Positions 56,733 through 64,000 of a stretch of 64,000 nt of DNA are shown in pieces. Source of the stretch: Nonomuraea roseoviolacea subsp. carminata (lineage in GTDB: Bacteria; Actinomycetota; Actinomycetes; Streptosporangiales; Streptosporangiaceae); the NCBI RefSeq assembly GCF_024172185.1, contig NZ_JAMZEC010000001.1:7477001-7541000 (forward strand), read 5' to 3'. The notes below the pieces were generated by a model. That model had not been told where the DNA came from. It was given only the letters and a program-made list of their open reading frames with translations, and did not search any database. The translations under genes were made by a program, and so were the position numbers. Each line of letters begins with the position of its first letter. The first letter of the stretch is position 1.

Positions 56733-57353
56733 TCACTCGGACGGCGGGACGCCCCGGGCCAGCGGGGCGCGCAGCTTGAAGCGCATCGCGGCCACGCGCA
56801 GCCCGAAGGCCACCACCGCCGAGGCCAGCGTGGCCGGCCAGCCGTGCAGCCCCAGCGTGGACAGCTCCGCCATCATGGCCGAGCCGAGCAGCGCGGGCAC
56901 CGCGTAGAGCTGCCGGTCGTACAGCAGCGTCGGGATCTCGCCGGCCAGCACGTCGCGCAGCATGCCGCCGCCCACGCCCGTGGTGACGCCGAGCAGGGTG
57001 GCGTGCAGCGGGCTCAGCCCGTACTCCAGGGCCTTGAGCGTGCCGACCGCGCAGAACAGCCCGAGACCCGCCGCGTCGAACACCAGGATGGCCGGCATCA
57101 CCCGCGCCACGTGCGGATGCCAGAAGAACACGATCACCGTGGCGGCCAGCGGCACCAGCACGTACCCCACGCTCTGGAAGGCGGCCGGCCGGACGTTGAG
57201 GATGAGGTCGCGCACCACGCCGCCGCCCAGCGCCGTCATCTCGGCGAGCACCGCCATCCCGACCACGTCGAGCCGCTTGCGCACGCCCATGAGCGCGCCG
57301 GACAGCGCGAAGACGAAGATTCCCACGAGGTCGAGCAGTTCGGGCACGGTCAC
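56733..57353 (-). CDS. TRIC/UPF0126-family membrane channel
   Basis: 206 residues with seven hydrophobic segments in two repeats, each with the glycine-rich motif: EMTALGGGVVRDLILN and GVTTGVGGGMLRDVLAG. Bacterial members of this family are trimeric potassium-permeable channels related to animal TRIC proteins. GTG 57353 is taken as start; a GTG at 57347 is equally possible and no Shine-Dalgarno is visible. The stop lies 6 bases from that of the convergent mocR gene. Confidence 0.88.
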   Translation of the reverse strand: MTVPELLDLVGIFVFALSGALMGVRKRLDVVGMAVLAEMTALGGGVVRDLILNVRPAAFQSVGYVLVPLAATVIVFFWHPHVARVMPAILVFDAAGLGLFCAVGTLKALEYGLSPLHATLLGVTTGVGGGMLRDVLAGEIPTLLYDRQLYAVPALLGSAMMAELSTLGLHGWPATLASAVVAFGLRVAAMRFKLRAPLARGVPPSE

Positions 57354-57422
57354 ATGTCTATCGGATCAAGGGGCCCGGCGGAGCCGCCGGGGTCGGCCTC
57401 CGCCCCGGCCCCGCCGGCGTCC

Positions 57423-58919
57423 TCAGCGGGTGGGCGGCGTCGCGGGCTCGTGGTGCTCGGACATCAGGTGGCGCAGCCTCCGGGTGAACATCAGCAGCGC
57501 CAGCCCGGCCGCGATCGCCATCAGCGCCAGCAGCGTGAAGTACGCCGGGTCGGACATCACGGTGCTGAGCCGCCCGGTCTGCCCGCCGATCGCGTCGCCC
57601 ACCGAGATCGAGATGAACCACAGCCCGAGCATCTGCCCCTTGAACGCCTGCGGGGCCAGCTTGGAGGTGACCGACAGGCCGACCGGGCTCAGCGACAGCT
57701 CGCCGAACACCTGGATGAGGTAGACCAGCACCAGCCACCACACCGACACCCGGCCGCCCTGCGCCAGGCCGGCGGCCAGCGCCATCACGAGGAAGCTCAG
57801 GCCCACCATGACCAGCGCGAAGGCGAACTTCTGCGGCGTGCTCACCCGCGTGCCCAGCTTCACCCACAGCGTCGCGAACACCGGCACGAAGATCATGATG
57901 AAGAGCGGGTTGAACGACTGGGTGGTCGCCGCGTTGATGTGGACGCCGAACAGGGTCAGGTCCGTGTGGTTCTGGGCGAAGAACAGCAGCTTGCTCGGCG
58001 CCAGGTCGTACAGCATCCAGAAGATCGCGGCGGCGATGAACAGCCAGACGTAGGCCTTCATCCGCGACCGCTCGTCCTCGGTCAGGTCGTGGCTGCCCAT
58101 GAGGATGTAGCCGAAGTACGCGACCGGCACCGCGAGGATGACGAGGGTCACGACCACCGTGAACCGGTCGATCGTGAACGTCCCCGTCGCCACCCAGATC
58201 GCCATGAGCACCACGACGCCGAGCGCGGCCAGCCCCACGTGGCGCAGCGCCCGGCGGCGGTGCTCCGGGGTCAGCGGCAGGTTCGGCTCGTCGCCGACGC
58301 CGCGCAGGTGCCTGCGGCCGAGCACGTACTGCGCGAGGCCGAGCGCCATGCCGACGGCCGCGGCGCTGAAGCCCAGGTGCCAGCGGTCGCCGTCGGCCAG
58401 CCAGCCCACCACGATGGGGGCGAAGAACGCGCCCAGGTTGATGCCCAGGTAGAACAGGGAGAACCCGGCGTCGCGGCGGCCGTCGTCCTCCTCCGGGTAG
58501 AGCTTGCCCACCATGACCGAGATGTTCGGCTTGAGCAGGCCCGTCCCGGCGATGATCAGCGCCAGCCCCAGCCAGACGAAGAACGGCGACGTCACGGGGA
58601 TGGCCATGCTGATGTGGCCGCACATGATGACGAACCCGCCCCAGAACACCGAGCGGCGCGGCCCGAGCAGGCGGTCGGCGATCCAGCCTCCCGGCAGCGC
58701 CACCAGGTAGATGAGCGCGCCGTACACGCCGACGACGGCCGTCGCCGTCTGCTCGCTCAGGCCGAGCCCGTGCTGGGCGGGCGAGGCGGCCATGAACGTG
58801 GCCAGGATGGCCCGCAGGCCGTACCAGGAGAACCGCTCCCACATCTCCGTGCCGAACAGCGTCGCCAGCCCCCACGGGTGGCCGAAGAACGTGCGCTCGT
58901 GCGTCTCGTGCGTGGTCAT
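57423..58919 (-). CDS. Proton-dependent oligopeptide transporter (POT/PTR2 family)
   Basis: 498 residues with about fourteen membrane segments. The POT motif ExxER is in TEMWERFSWYGLRAIL, with FSLFYLGINLGAFFAPIVVGWL (PTR2 signature) and GELSLSPVGLSVTSKLAP further on. It imports di- and tripeptides with protons. ATG 58919 follows a G-rich stretch. It precedes the TRIC gene on the same strand with 69 bases between, so they may be co-transcribed. Confidence 0.93.
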   Translation of the reverse strand: MTTHETHERTFFGHPWGLATLFGTEMWERFSWYGLRAILATFMAASPAQHGLGLSEQTATAVVGVYGALIYLVALPGGWIADRLLGPRRSVFWGGFVIMCGHISMAIPVTSPFFVWLGLALIIAGTGLLKPNISVMVGKLYPEEDDGRRDAGFSLFYLGINLGAFFAPIVVGWLADGDRWHLGFSAAAVGMALGLAQYVLGRRHLRGVGDEPNLPLTPEHRRRALRHVGLAALGVVVLMAIWVATGTFTIDRFTVVVTLVILAVPVAYFGYILMGSHDLTEDERSRMKAYVWLFIAAAIFWMLYDLAPSKLLFFAQNHTDLTLFGVHINAATTQSFNPLFIMIFVPVFATLWVKLGTRVSTPQKFAFALVMVGLSFLVMALAAGLAQGGRVSVWWLVLVYLIQVFGELSLSPVGLSVTSKLAPQAFKGQMLGLWFISISVGDAIGGQTGRLSTVMSDPAYFTLLALMAIAAGLALLMFTRRLRHLMSEHHEPATPPTR

Positions 58920-59061
58920 GCGCGCCCCCCGGGCATCTTCCGCATCCGTTGCATCACTCTACGTGACGGCGATCCCGCTCACCGGAGAGGTCTTGCCGCT
59001 ACCCCGCAGGTGTGGTGCGATGCATGCCCCTGGACAAGTGAACATGTGAGGAGCGCGTGCC

Positions 59062-60897
59062 ATGGCCGGTGTCCTCGGCGTGCGGGCGGAGATCGACGAG
59101 CTGATCGCCGGCCGGACCATCTGTGAGCAGCTCAGGGAGACGGCCGAGCGTCACCCCGCCGCCCCCGCCTACTCCGACCCGGCCGAGGGCGGCTGGGTGA
59201 CGCTCACCTACGCCGAGGCGCGGCGGCGGGTGCTGGAGATCGCCGCCGGGTTCGCCGCGATCGGGCTGCGGCCCGGCGAGACGGTCGCGCTCATGATGAT
59301 CAACCGCAGCGAGCACGTGCTGGCCGACCTCGGGGCGGTCCACGCGGGCGGGATCGGGTGCACGATCTACTCCACGTTCGCGGCCGAGCAGATCGCGTTC
59401 GTCGCGGCCGACGTCGGCGCCGTCTGCGCCGTGCTGGGCGGCCCCGCCGAGCTCGCGCGCTGGGAGCCCGTCCTGGACCGGCTGCCCACCCTGCGCAAGG
59501 TCGTCCTGCTGGAGGGCGCGCCGGCCGGCGACGACCGGTTCATGTCCTGGGAGGACCTGCTCGCGCTCGGCCGCGACGCGCTGGCCGCCGACCCGGACGC
59601 CGCCGAGGCCCGCTGGCGGGCCGTGCGCGCCGAGGACGTGGTGACGGTCCTCTACACCTCGGGCACCACCGGCAACCCCAAGGGCGTGCCGCTCACCCAC
59701 CACAACGTGCTGTACGAGGTGGCCGCCACCGACCGCATGGCCACGCTGCCCGACGGCGGCACCCAGATCTCGTACCTGACCTACGCCCACATCGCCGAGC
59801 GGGTGCTCAGCCTCTACCTGCCGCTGGTCAAGGCCTCGCACGTGCACTTCTGCACCGACCTGGCCGAGCTGGGCGCCACGCTCGGGCAGGTGCGGCCGAT
59901 GATGTTCTTCGGGGTGCCGCGCGTGTGGGAGAAGATGATGGCGCGCCTGCTGGCCGTGCTCTCCGCCCAGCCGGAGGAGCGGCAGGAGGCCGTGCGGCGG
60001 GCCATGGCGGCGGGCGTGGCCTACGTGGAGGGGGGCCAGCACGGTCACACGGTCACGCCCGAGGTGCGGGCCGCGTACGAGCGCGCCGACGCGGAGCTGC
60101 TGGCGGGCGTGCGCGCGCTCATCGGCTTCGACCGCGCGCAGTGGACCGCCACGGGCGCCGCGCCGCTGCCCGGCGAGGTGCAGCGCTTCTACGCCGGGCT
60201 CGGGCTCAAGGTCATCGACGTGTACGGCATGACGGAGACGACCGGCGCGTTCACCGGCAACGGTCCCGGCTGCTACCGCCTGGGCACCGTCGGCCGGGCC
60301 GAGCCCGGCGTCGAGGTGCGCATCGCCGAGGACGGCGAGATCCTCACCCGCAGCCCCCTCAACACCCGCGGCTACCTCAACCGGCCCGACGGCACCGCCG
60401 CGCTCATCGACGACGACGGCTGGCTGCACACCGGCGACATCGGCACGGTCGACGACGACGGCTTCTACCGGGTGGTGGACCGCAAGAAGGAGCTCATCAT
60501 CACCTCCGGCGGCGAGAACATCTCACCCGCCGCGATCGAGAACCTCCTCAAGGAGCACCCCCTGGTCGGCCAGGCCCTCGCCTACGGTGACAACCGGCCC
60601 TACCCGGTCGCCGTCCTCACCCTCGACCCGGACGTGGCGCCCGGCTGGGCCCGCGCCCGCGGCATCGAGGGCGACCTCGCCGGGCTGGCCGCCCACCCCG
60701 ACGTGCTCAAGGAGGTCGAGGGGGCCGTCGCCGCCGCCAACGAACGGCTCGCCCGGGTCCAGCAGGTCAAGCGGTGGGCGCTGCTCGGCACCGAGTGGAC
60801 CGCCGAGAGCGAGGAGCTCACGCCCAGCCTCAAGCTGAAGCGGCGGGTCATCCACGCCAAGTACGCCGCCGTCATCGAGCGGCTGTACACGGGCTGA
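59062..60897 (+). CDS. Long-chain acyl-CoA synthetase (FadD15-like)
   Basis: 611 residues of the adenylate-forming family. The P-loop is VLYTSGTTGNPKGVPLTH, the core motif YGMTETTG, then GWLHTGDIGTVDDDGFYRVVDRKKELIITSGGENISP and a C-terminal lysine in TPSLKLKRR. Size and the SYLTYAHIAERVLSLYLPL segment fit the FadD15/FAA type that activates long-chain fatty acids. GAGGAG lies 11 bases before the ATG; TTGCCG and TGCGAT with 17 bases between (58993-59021) may be its promoter. Confidence 0.92.
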   Translation: MAGVLGVRAEIDELIAGRTICEQLRETAERHPAAPAYSDPAEGGWVTLTYAEARRRVLEIAAGFAAIGLRPGETVALMMINRSEHVLADLGAVHAGGIGCTIYSTFAAEQIAFVAADVGAVCAVLGGPAELARWEPVLDRLPTLRKVVLLEGAPAGDDRFMSWEDLLALGRDALAADPDAAEARWRAVRAEDVVTVLYTSGTTGNPKGVPLTHHNVLYEVAATDRMATLPDGGTQISYLTYAHIAERVLSLYLPLVKASHVHFCTDLAELGATLGQVRPMMFFGVPRVWEKMMARLLAVLSAQPEERQEAVRRAMAAGVAYVEGGQHGHTVTPEVRAAYERADAELLAGVRALIGFDRAQWTATGAAPLPGEVQRFYAGLGLKVIDVYGMTETTGAFTGNGPGCYRLGTVGRAEPGVEVRIAEDGEILTRSPLNTRGYLNRPDGTAALIDDDGWLHTGDIGTVDDDGFYRVVDRKKELIITSGGENISPAAIENLLKEHPLVGQALAYGDNRPYPVAVLTLDPDVAPGWARARGIEGDLAGLAAHPDVLKEVEGAVAAANERLARVQQVKRWALLGTEWTAESEELTPSLKLKRRVIHAKYAAVIERLYTG

Positions 60898-60986
60898 CCG
60901 GCCCGCGCCCCGGACGCGGAGTCTTTGCCGTCCGGGGCGTGTGTCGTGGTCCCTGCCATGACCGGCCGGTTCCTACGGTCTGGATC

Positions 60987-62141
60987 ATGACCAGAAGACT
61001 CGTTCTCGTCTCGCTCGCGGCGGGGGCCCTCACGGTGCCCGCGCCGGCGTCCTCCGCCGCCACGAGCCTCCCGCCCGCCTCCGGTCTCGCCGCCGCCGCG
61101 CGGGCCGCCGCCGCCCCGACCATCCGCGAGATCGTCGTACGCCCCGCCTCTCCCGTCGTCGGCCCCGGCGACTCCGTCCGCATGGTGATCGACGTGGTGG
61201 CCAAGGACGTCAAGTACAAGAACGGGGTGACCGTCAAGGTCGAGCCCGGCAAGCCGCCGGCGGACGCCGCGGGCGCGACCGACCCCTCCACCGGCGCCGC
61301 CCCGGCCCCCGCCCCGGTCGCGCCGGCCCCGCGCCCGGCCCTTCCCGTTCCTGGGGTGCAGCCGCCCGCAGTGCCGCCCGCTGTGGCGCCCGCCGTGGCC
61401 GCCGACGACCGGGGCGTGCCCGTGGTGCCGGTCGGCCGCGCCGTCCGCCCGCAGGGCCGTCCGCTGATCCCCGCTCGCGACCACCAGCCCGCCCTGGCGG
61501 CGCACTCCCACGACCACTCCGCCTCGGTGCATCCCGGCTCCGCCTCGGTGCCGCCCGGCGCGGCCCGCCTGGCCGCGCCGCAGCGCGACCACAAGCGCCG
61601 CACCGACCCGCGCGACTCGGAGAAGGGCCGCGGCAAGCACGCCCAGTCGGTGTCCTGGCAGCCGACGCCGAGCTGGATGAGCTTCAACGGCGACTGGCAG
61701 ACCTGGCGCTTCCTGCCCGACAAGGGGCTGACCCGGAACTACCCGGCCGGCACCTGGACGATCACCGCCACCGCCGTCGGCGCGGGCGGGGCCACGACGA
61801 CGAAGTACACCACCTTCCAGCTCCGCCGCGAGACCAAGCTGGACGGCGTGCGCGTCACCCCCAGCCCGGACGGCTCGGCCGTGCGCTTCGCCGGCTCGCT
61901 GAACCGGCTCGGCCCGAAGGGCGTCGCCGACTACGCCCCGTTCGCCGAGCAGCCGGTGGACATCCTCTGGCGTCCCGACGGAAGCAGCGCGTGGGAGGAG
62001 GTGGCCGAGGTCACCACCGATGAGGGCGGTGCCTTCGCCAAGGACGTGACGGGCCGTACCGGCGGCTCGTGGCGCGTGCGCTACGAGGGAACCCCGCGCT
62101 ACGCCCCGATCCTGTCGCGCATCCACCAGCTAGCCAACTAA
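60987..62141 (+). CDS. Secreted protein with Pro/Ala-rich linker and Ig-like C-terminal domain
   Basis: 384 residues. The signal peptide MTRRLVLVSLAAGALTVPAPASSA probably ends at residue 24. A first beta-rich domain (APTIREIVVRPASPVVGPGDSVRMVIDV) is followed by about 120 residues of Pro/Ala and His-rich linker, a WQPTPSWMSFNGDWQTWRF segment, and a C-terminal domain related to that of the next gene. Function unknown. No Shine-Dalgarno is seen; TACGGT (60974-60979) ends 7 bases before the ATG, compatible with a leaderless transcript. Confidence 0.75.
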   Translation: MTRRLVLVSLAAGALTVPAPASSAATSLPPASGLAAAARAAAAPTIREIVVRPASPVVGPGDSVRMVIDVVAKDVKYKNGVTVKVEPGKPPADAAGATDPSTGAAPAPAPVAPAPRPALPVPGVQPPAVPPAVAPAVAADDRGVPVVPVGRAVRPQGRPLIPARDHQPALAAHSHDHSASVHPGSASVPPGAARLAAPQRDHKRRTDPRDSEKGRGKHAQSVSWQPTPSWMSFNGDWQTWRFLPDKGLTRNYPAGTWTITATAVGAGGATTTKYTTFQLRRETKLDGVRVTPSPDGSAVRFAGSLNRLGPKGVADYAPFAEQPVDILWRPDGSSAWEEVAEVTTDEGGAFAKDVTGRTGGSWRVRYEGTPRYAPILSRIHQLAN

Positions 62142-62239
62142 TTCCGGATAAATAGCTCGAAACACTCATATATCGGGCTATGAAATGAAGAGTCGTTGCA
62201 TAACCGTGATCAGCGGATCGCAACTTTTCTTTACCCGAT

Positions 62240-62260
62240 CGCGTCATTCGCGATGACGCG
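62240..62260. promoter_or_regulatory. Palindrome in the leader of the second secreted-protein gene
   Basis: CGCGTCAT (62240-62247) and ATGACGCG (62253-62260) are perfect complements with a 5-base loop, 45 bases before the ATG at 62306. The sequence just upstream (62150-62235) is markedly AT-rich for this genome and probably contains the promoter. A second possible stem, CGCGCG...CGCGCG, follows at once. Confidence 0.5.
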
Positions 62261-62305
62261 CGCCCGTCCGGACGCGCGTTCCACACGGGGAAGGAAGTTC
62301 ATCCG

Positions 62306-62782
62306 ATGATGCGACGACTCGCCGCCGGCCTGGCGGCGGCCGCTCTGGGCGTCACCATGGTGGGGGCGGCCGCCGCCCCCGCGCTGGCCGACCCGGACGT
62401 CGACGGCGGCCACACCGTGCTCCGGTTCGACGCGGGCCCCGAGCCCGTCTGGCAGGGCAGGACGCTCTCACTGGACGGCCGGCTCGCGGTGGAGTGCGAG
62501 GAGGACTACATCAGCGGCTTCGTCTCCGTCCACCACGCCGACTACTGCAAGGAGTCGGAGTCGTGGCACCGGCTCGGCTGGAAGCGGATCGTGATCCTCT
62601 TCCAGCCGGACCGCGGCGGGGACTGGGAGCACGTCGAGACGGTCACGACCGGCCGTGACGGCTCCTTCCACACCAGGGTCCCGGCCTACACCTCGGGCAC
62701 GTGGCGGGCGGTCTTCGAGGGCTCCCGCCACCTCGACCCGGCGGAGGCCACGGACTGGGTCAAGGTCGTCGGCCGCCGCTGA
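62306..62782 (+). CDS. Small secreted protein sharing the C-terminal domain of its neighbour
   Basis: 158 residues with signal peptide MMRRLAAGLAAAALGVTMVGAAAAPALA (about 28 residues). The mature part has two cysteines (VECEEDYISG, HADYCKESES) that could form a disulfide. Its end, IVILFQPDRGGDWEHVETVTTGRDGSFHTRVPAYTSGTWRAVFEGS, matches by pattern the end of the preceding protein. AAGGAAG lies 10 bases upstream. Function unknown; the domain looks like a beta-sandwich used in extracellular actinomycete proteins. Confidence 0.78.
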   Translation: MMRRLAAGLAAAALGVTMVGAAAAPALADPDVDGGHTVLRFDAGPEPVWQGRTLSLDGRLAVECEEDYISGFVSVHHADYCKESESWHRLGWKRIVILFQPDRGGDWEHVETVTTGRDGSFHTRVPAYTSGTWRAVFEGSRHLDPAEATDWVKVVGRR

Positions 62783-62840
62783 CGCGCCGCACCGCACCGC
62801 CCGGCTCTCTCCTGGGGGCCGGGCGGTCGCCTTCCGCGGG

Positions 62841-63377
62841 TCAGGTCAGCCGGCCCACGTGCGCCAGCGCCTGCTTGAGCAGGACCCCCTGGCCGCCCGT
62901 CATCTCCTGCTGCACCATCGGCGAGGCCGCCTCCTCCGGCGTGAACCACACCAGGTCCAGCGCGTCCTGGCGCGGCCGGCAGTCGCCCCGCACGGGCACG
63001 ATGTAGGCCAGCGACACCGCGTGCTGGCGCGGGTCGTGGTACGGCGTGACGTCGGGCGACGGGAAGTACTCCGCCACCGTGAACGGCGCGAGGGAGGCCG
63101 GCAGGCTGGGCAGCGCGACCGGCCCGAGGTCCTTCTCCAGGTGACGCAGCAGCGCGTCGCGCACCCGCTCCTGGTACAGGACCCGCCCGGAGACCAGCGC
63201 CCGGCTCACGGTGCCGTCGGGGGCGATGCGCAGCAGCAGGCCCACGTGGGTCACGATGCCCATGTCGTCCACCCGCACCGGCACGGCGTCGACGTACAGG
63301 ATCGGCATCCGGCCGCGCAGCGACTCCAGCTCCTCGGGAGCGAGCCAACCGGGCGTGGTTTCGGTCATTTCGGTCAT
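62841..63377 (-). CDS. NUDIX hydrolase-family protein (DUF4916-like)
   Basis: 178 residues. GRVLYQERVRDALLRHLEKDLGP has the spacing of a NUDIX box (GX5EX7REUXEEXGU) but with weakened acids, so metal binding and catalysis are doubtful. ILYVDAVPVRVDDMGIVTHVGLLLRI and YFPSPDVTPYHDPRQHAVSLAYIVPV are typical of the actinobacterial DUF4916 group. ATG 63377 starts in an ATGA overlap with the upstream ATPase gene. Confidence 0.8.
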   Translation of the reverse strand: MTEMTETTPGWLAPEELESLRGRMPILYVDAVPVRVDDMGIVTHVGLLLRIAPDGTVSRALVSGRVLYQERVRDALLRHLEKDLGPVALPSLPASLAPFTVAEYFPSPDVTPYHDPRQHAVSLAYIVPVRGDCRPRQDALDLVWFTPEEAASPMVQQEMTGGQGVLLKQALAHVGRLT

Positions 63378-64000
63378 CTGTTGATCGTACTGGGCCGCGC
63401 GCGCCCGGCGGGGGAGGCGGGCACGCCGTCGAAGACGATTCCGCCACGGCCGCCCTGACCCGCCGGGCCGTCCATGCCGTCCATGCCGTCCATGCCGTCC
63501 ATGCCGTCCATGCCGCCCAGCAGGTCCGCGGCGCGGCGGTCGATCACCACCGCGCCCGCCGCCGGCGCGGCCGTGCCCGCCCGGGCCCGCGCCAGCAGCG
63601 CCTCCCAGCGGCGGCGGTGGTAGGAGAACGTGCGCGGCGCCACCACCCGGTCGCGGGCCCGCTGACCGGCCAGGGCCGCCTCGGGGGTGGCGTCGAGCAG
63701 CAGCAGGTGGAAGGCCACGCCGCGACGGCGCGCCAGGAGGGCGAACAGGCGCAGGACCACGGGACCGCAGCCGCGGTTGTGCGCGATCACCGGGCCGGCG
63801 GCCAGCCCGCGCCGGATCCGCCAAAGATGGGTGGCGAAGACGACCGCGGTGCGCGCCGGCTTGGGCGCCCACCCAAGAGACCCGGCCCAGCGCAGCCTCG
63901 ACTGCATCGAGTCGATCACCGTCACCCCGCCCGCCACCACGGGCGCCGTCTCGGAGCCGTCCAGCCCGTACAGGCGGCGCAGCAGCGTGCTCTTGCCCGC
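63374..64000 (-). CDS. AAA/kinase-like ATPase (partial, N-terminus outside window)
   Basis: The first visible residues AGKSTLLRRLYGLDG are the end of a Walker A loop, so the start lies beyond the right edge. Then come GGVTVIDSMQSRLRW, VIAHNRGCGPVVLRLFALLARRRGVAFHLLLLDATPEAALAGQ and RTFSYHRRRWEALL, a pattern like small P-loop kinases (predicted kinase/zeta family). Near the end a run of five MDG triplets (63470-63514) precedes a glycine-rich tail. It overlaps the NUDIX gene by four bases, and the two probably act together. Confidence 0.75.
   Translation of the reverse strand, partial: AGKSTLLRRLYGLDGSETAPVVAGGVTVIDSMQSRLRWAGSLGWAPKPARTAVVFATHLWRIRRGLAAGPVIAHNRGCGPVVLRLFALLARRRGVAFHLLLLDATPEAALAGQRARDRVVAPRTFSYHRRRWEALLARARAGTAAPAAGAVVIDRRAADLLGGMDGMDGMDGMDGMDGPAGQGGRGGIVFDGVPASPAGRARPSTINR
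63470..63514 (-). repeat. Five 9-bp repeats encoding Met-Asp-Gly
   Basis: GTCCATGCC repeats five times without interruption (63470-63478 through 63506-63514), giving five MDG triplets in the ATPase tail. The identical units point to recent slippage; copy number may vary between strains. Confidence 0.85.

Noticed and set aside
57356..57361. TAGACA as -10 for a leaderless TRIC transcript
   Set aside because: It ends only 2 bases before the GTG at 57353, too close for a transcription start at the codon, and there is no -35.
1..64000. tRNA, rRNA, insertion sequences, prophage or toxin-antitoxin genes
   Set aside because: I looked for transposase and integrase motifs, tRNA-like cloverleaves ending in CCA-type acceptor stems, and small overlapping toxin-antitoxin pairs, and found nothing I could support.

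Overview
The window is a very GC-rich chromosomal segment of an actinobacterium. GTG, TTG and probably one CTG start are used, ATGA/GTGA stop-start overlaps are frequent, and strong hairpins without a U-tract separate operons. The order of the housekeeping genes matches what is known from Mycobacterium tuberculosis: opcA-zwf-tal-tkt facing ctaB, then ctaA, an ABC-2 exporter, sufR-sufBD-Rieske-sufCSU-sufT, and an ABC-F gene with a small HTH gene and an enoyl-CoA hydratase. Accessory cargo inserted into this backbone (a hydroxyproline-type operon, a rhamnogalacturonan-type operon, LacI regulators, an acVLRF1 gene) suggests a large-genome soil actinomycete, perhaps Streptosporangiales (for example a Nonomuraea-like organism). 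The taxon is inference; no rRNA or tRNA gene was seen.

Layout. 1-5.4 kb: pentose phosphate operon on the minus strand (tkt, tal, zwf, opcA, the last cut by the window edge). 5.7-9.6 kb: heme O synthase, a PrsW-type intramembrane protease, a DUF218 protein and heme A synthase. 9.7-14.3 kb: a tightly overlapping catabolic operon (DapA-like lyase/deaminase, two proline-racemase-family enzymes, an ornithine-cyclodeaminase/pyrroline-carboxylate-reductase family protein, an FCD-type GntR regulator) that looks like hydroxyproline use. 14.4-20.7 kb: transporters (EamA, two MFS, an ABC-2 exporter pair) and a two-domain VOC protein. 20.7-27.3 kb: the complete SUF iron-sulfur operon, with an iron-box-like palindrome and a SufR-type operator at its head. 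27.6-29.6 kb: a DEAD-box RNA helicase with an RGG-like tail. 29.7-31.5 kb: a decayed sugar ABC permease next to a LacI regulator. 31.8-33 kb: hisE and hisG. 33-36 kb: repeat-rich spacers around a degenerate EAL/CBS-like protein and an acVLRF1-type peptidyl-tRNA hydrolase. 36.1-44.8 kb: a LacI-controlled cluster resembling Bacillus yes genes (DUF1961, DUF624, lipoprotein, two permeases, PL26-type exo-rhamnogalacturonan lyase). 45-47.9 kb: ABC-F ATPase with an apparent leader-peptide attenuator, a small HTH protein, and an enoyl-CoA hydratase. 48-64 kb: multidrug-type ABC exporter, sulfotransferase, LD-carboxypeptidase, GH15 trehalase-like enzyme, YczE/MocR pair, TRIC-like channel, POT transporter, acyl-CoA synthetase, two secreted proteins sharing a C-terminal domain, a NUDIX-like protein and a truncated ATPase.

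The most notable regulatory readings are these. The ABC-F leader contains a 5-codon ORF just behind a -10 element and two crossing complementary segment pairs. The rhamnogalacturonan-type operon has a LacI operator exactly between a good -35 and -10, and the same operator occurs at the regulator's own promoter. The SUF operon start has the motif ACACT-N5-TGTGA overlapping the proposed sufR start codon plus a DtxR/IdeR-like palindrome about 75 bp upstream. All function names come from reading the translated sequences and remembered family features; no database search was run.
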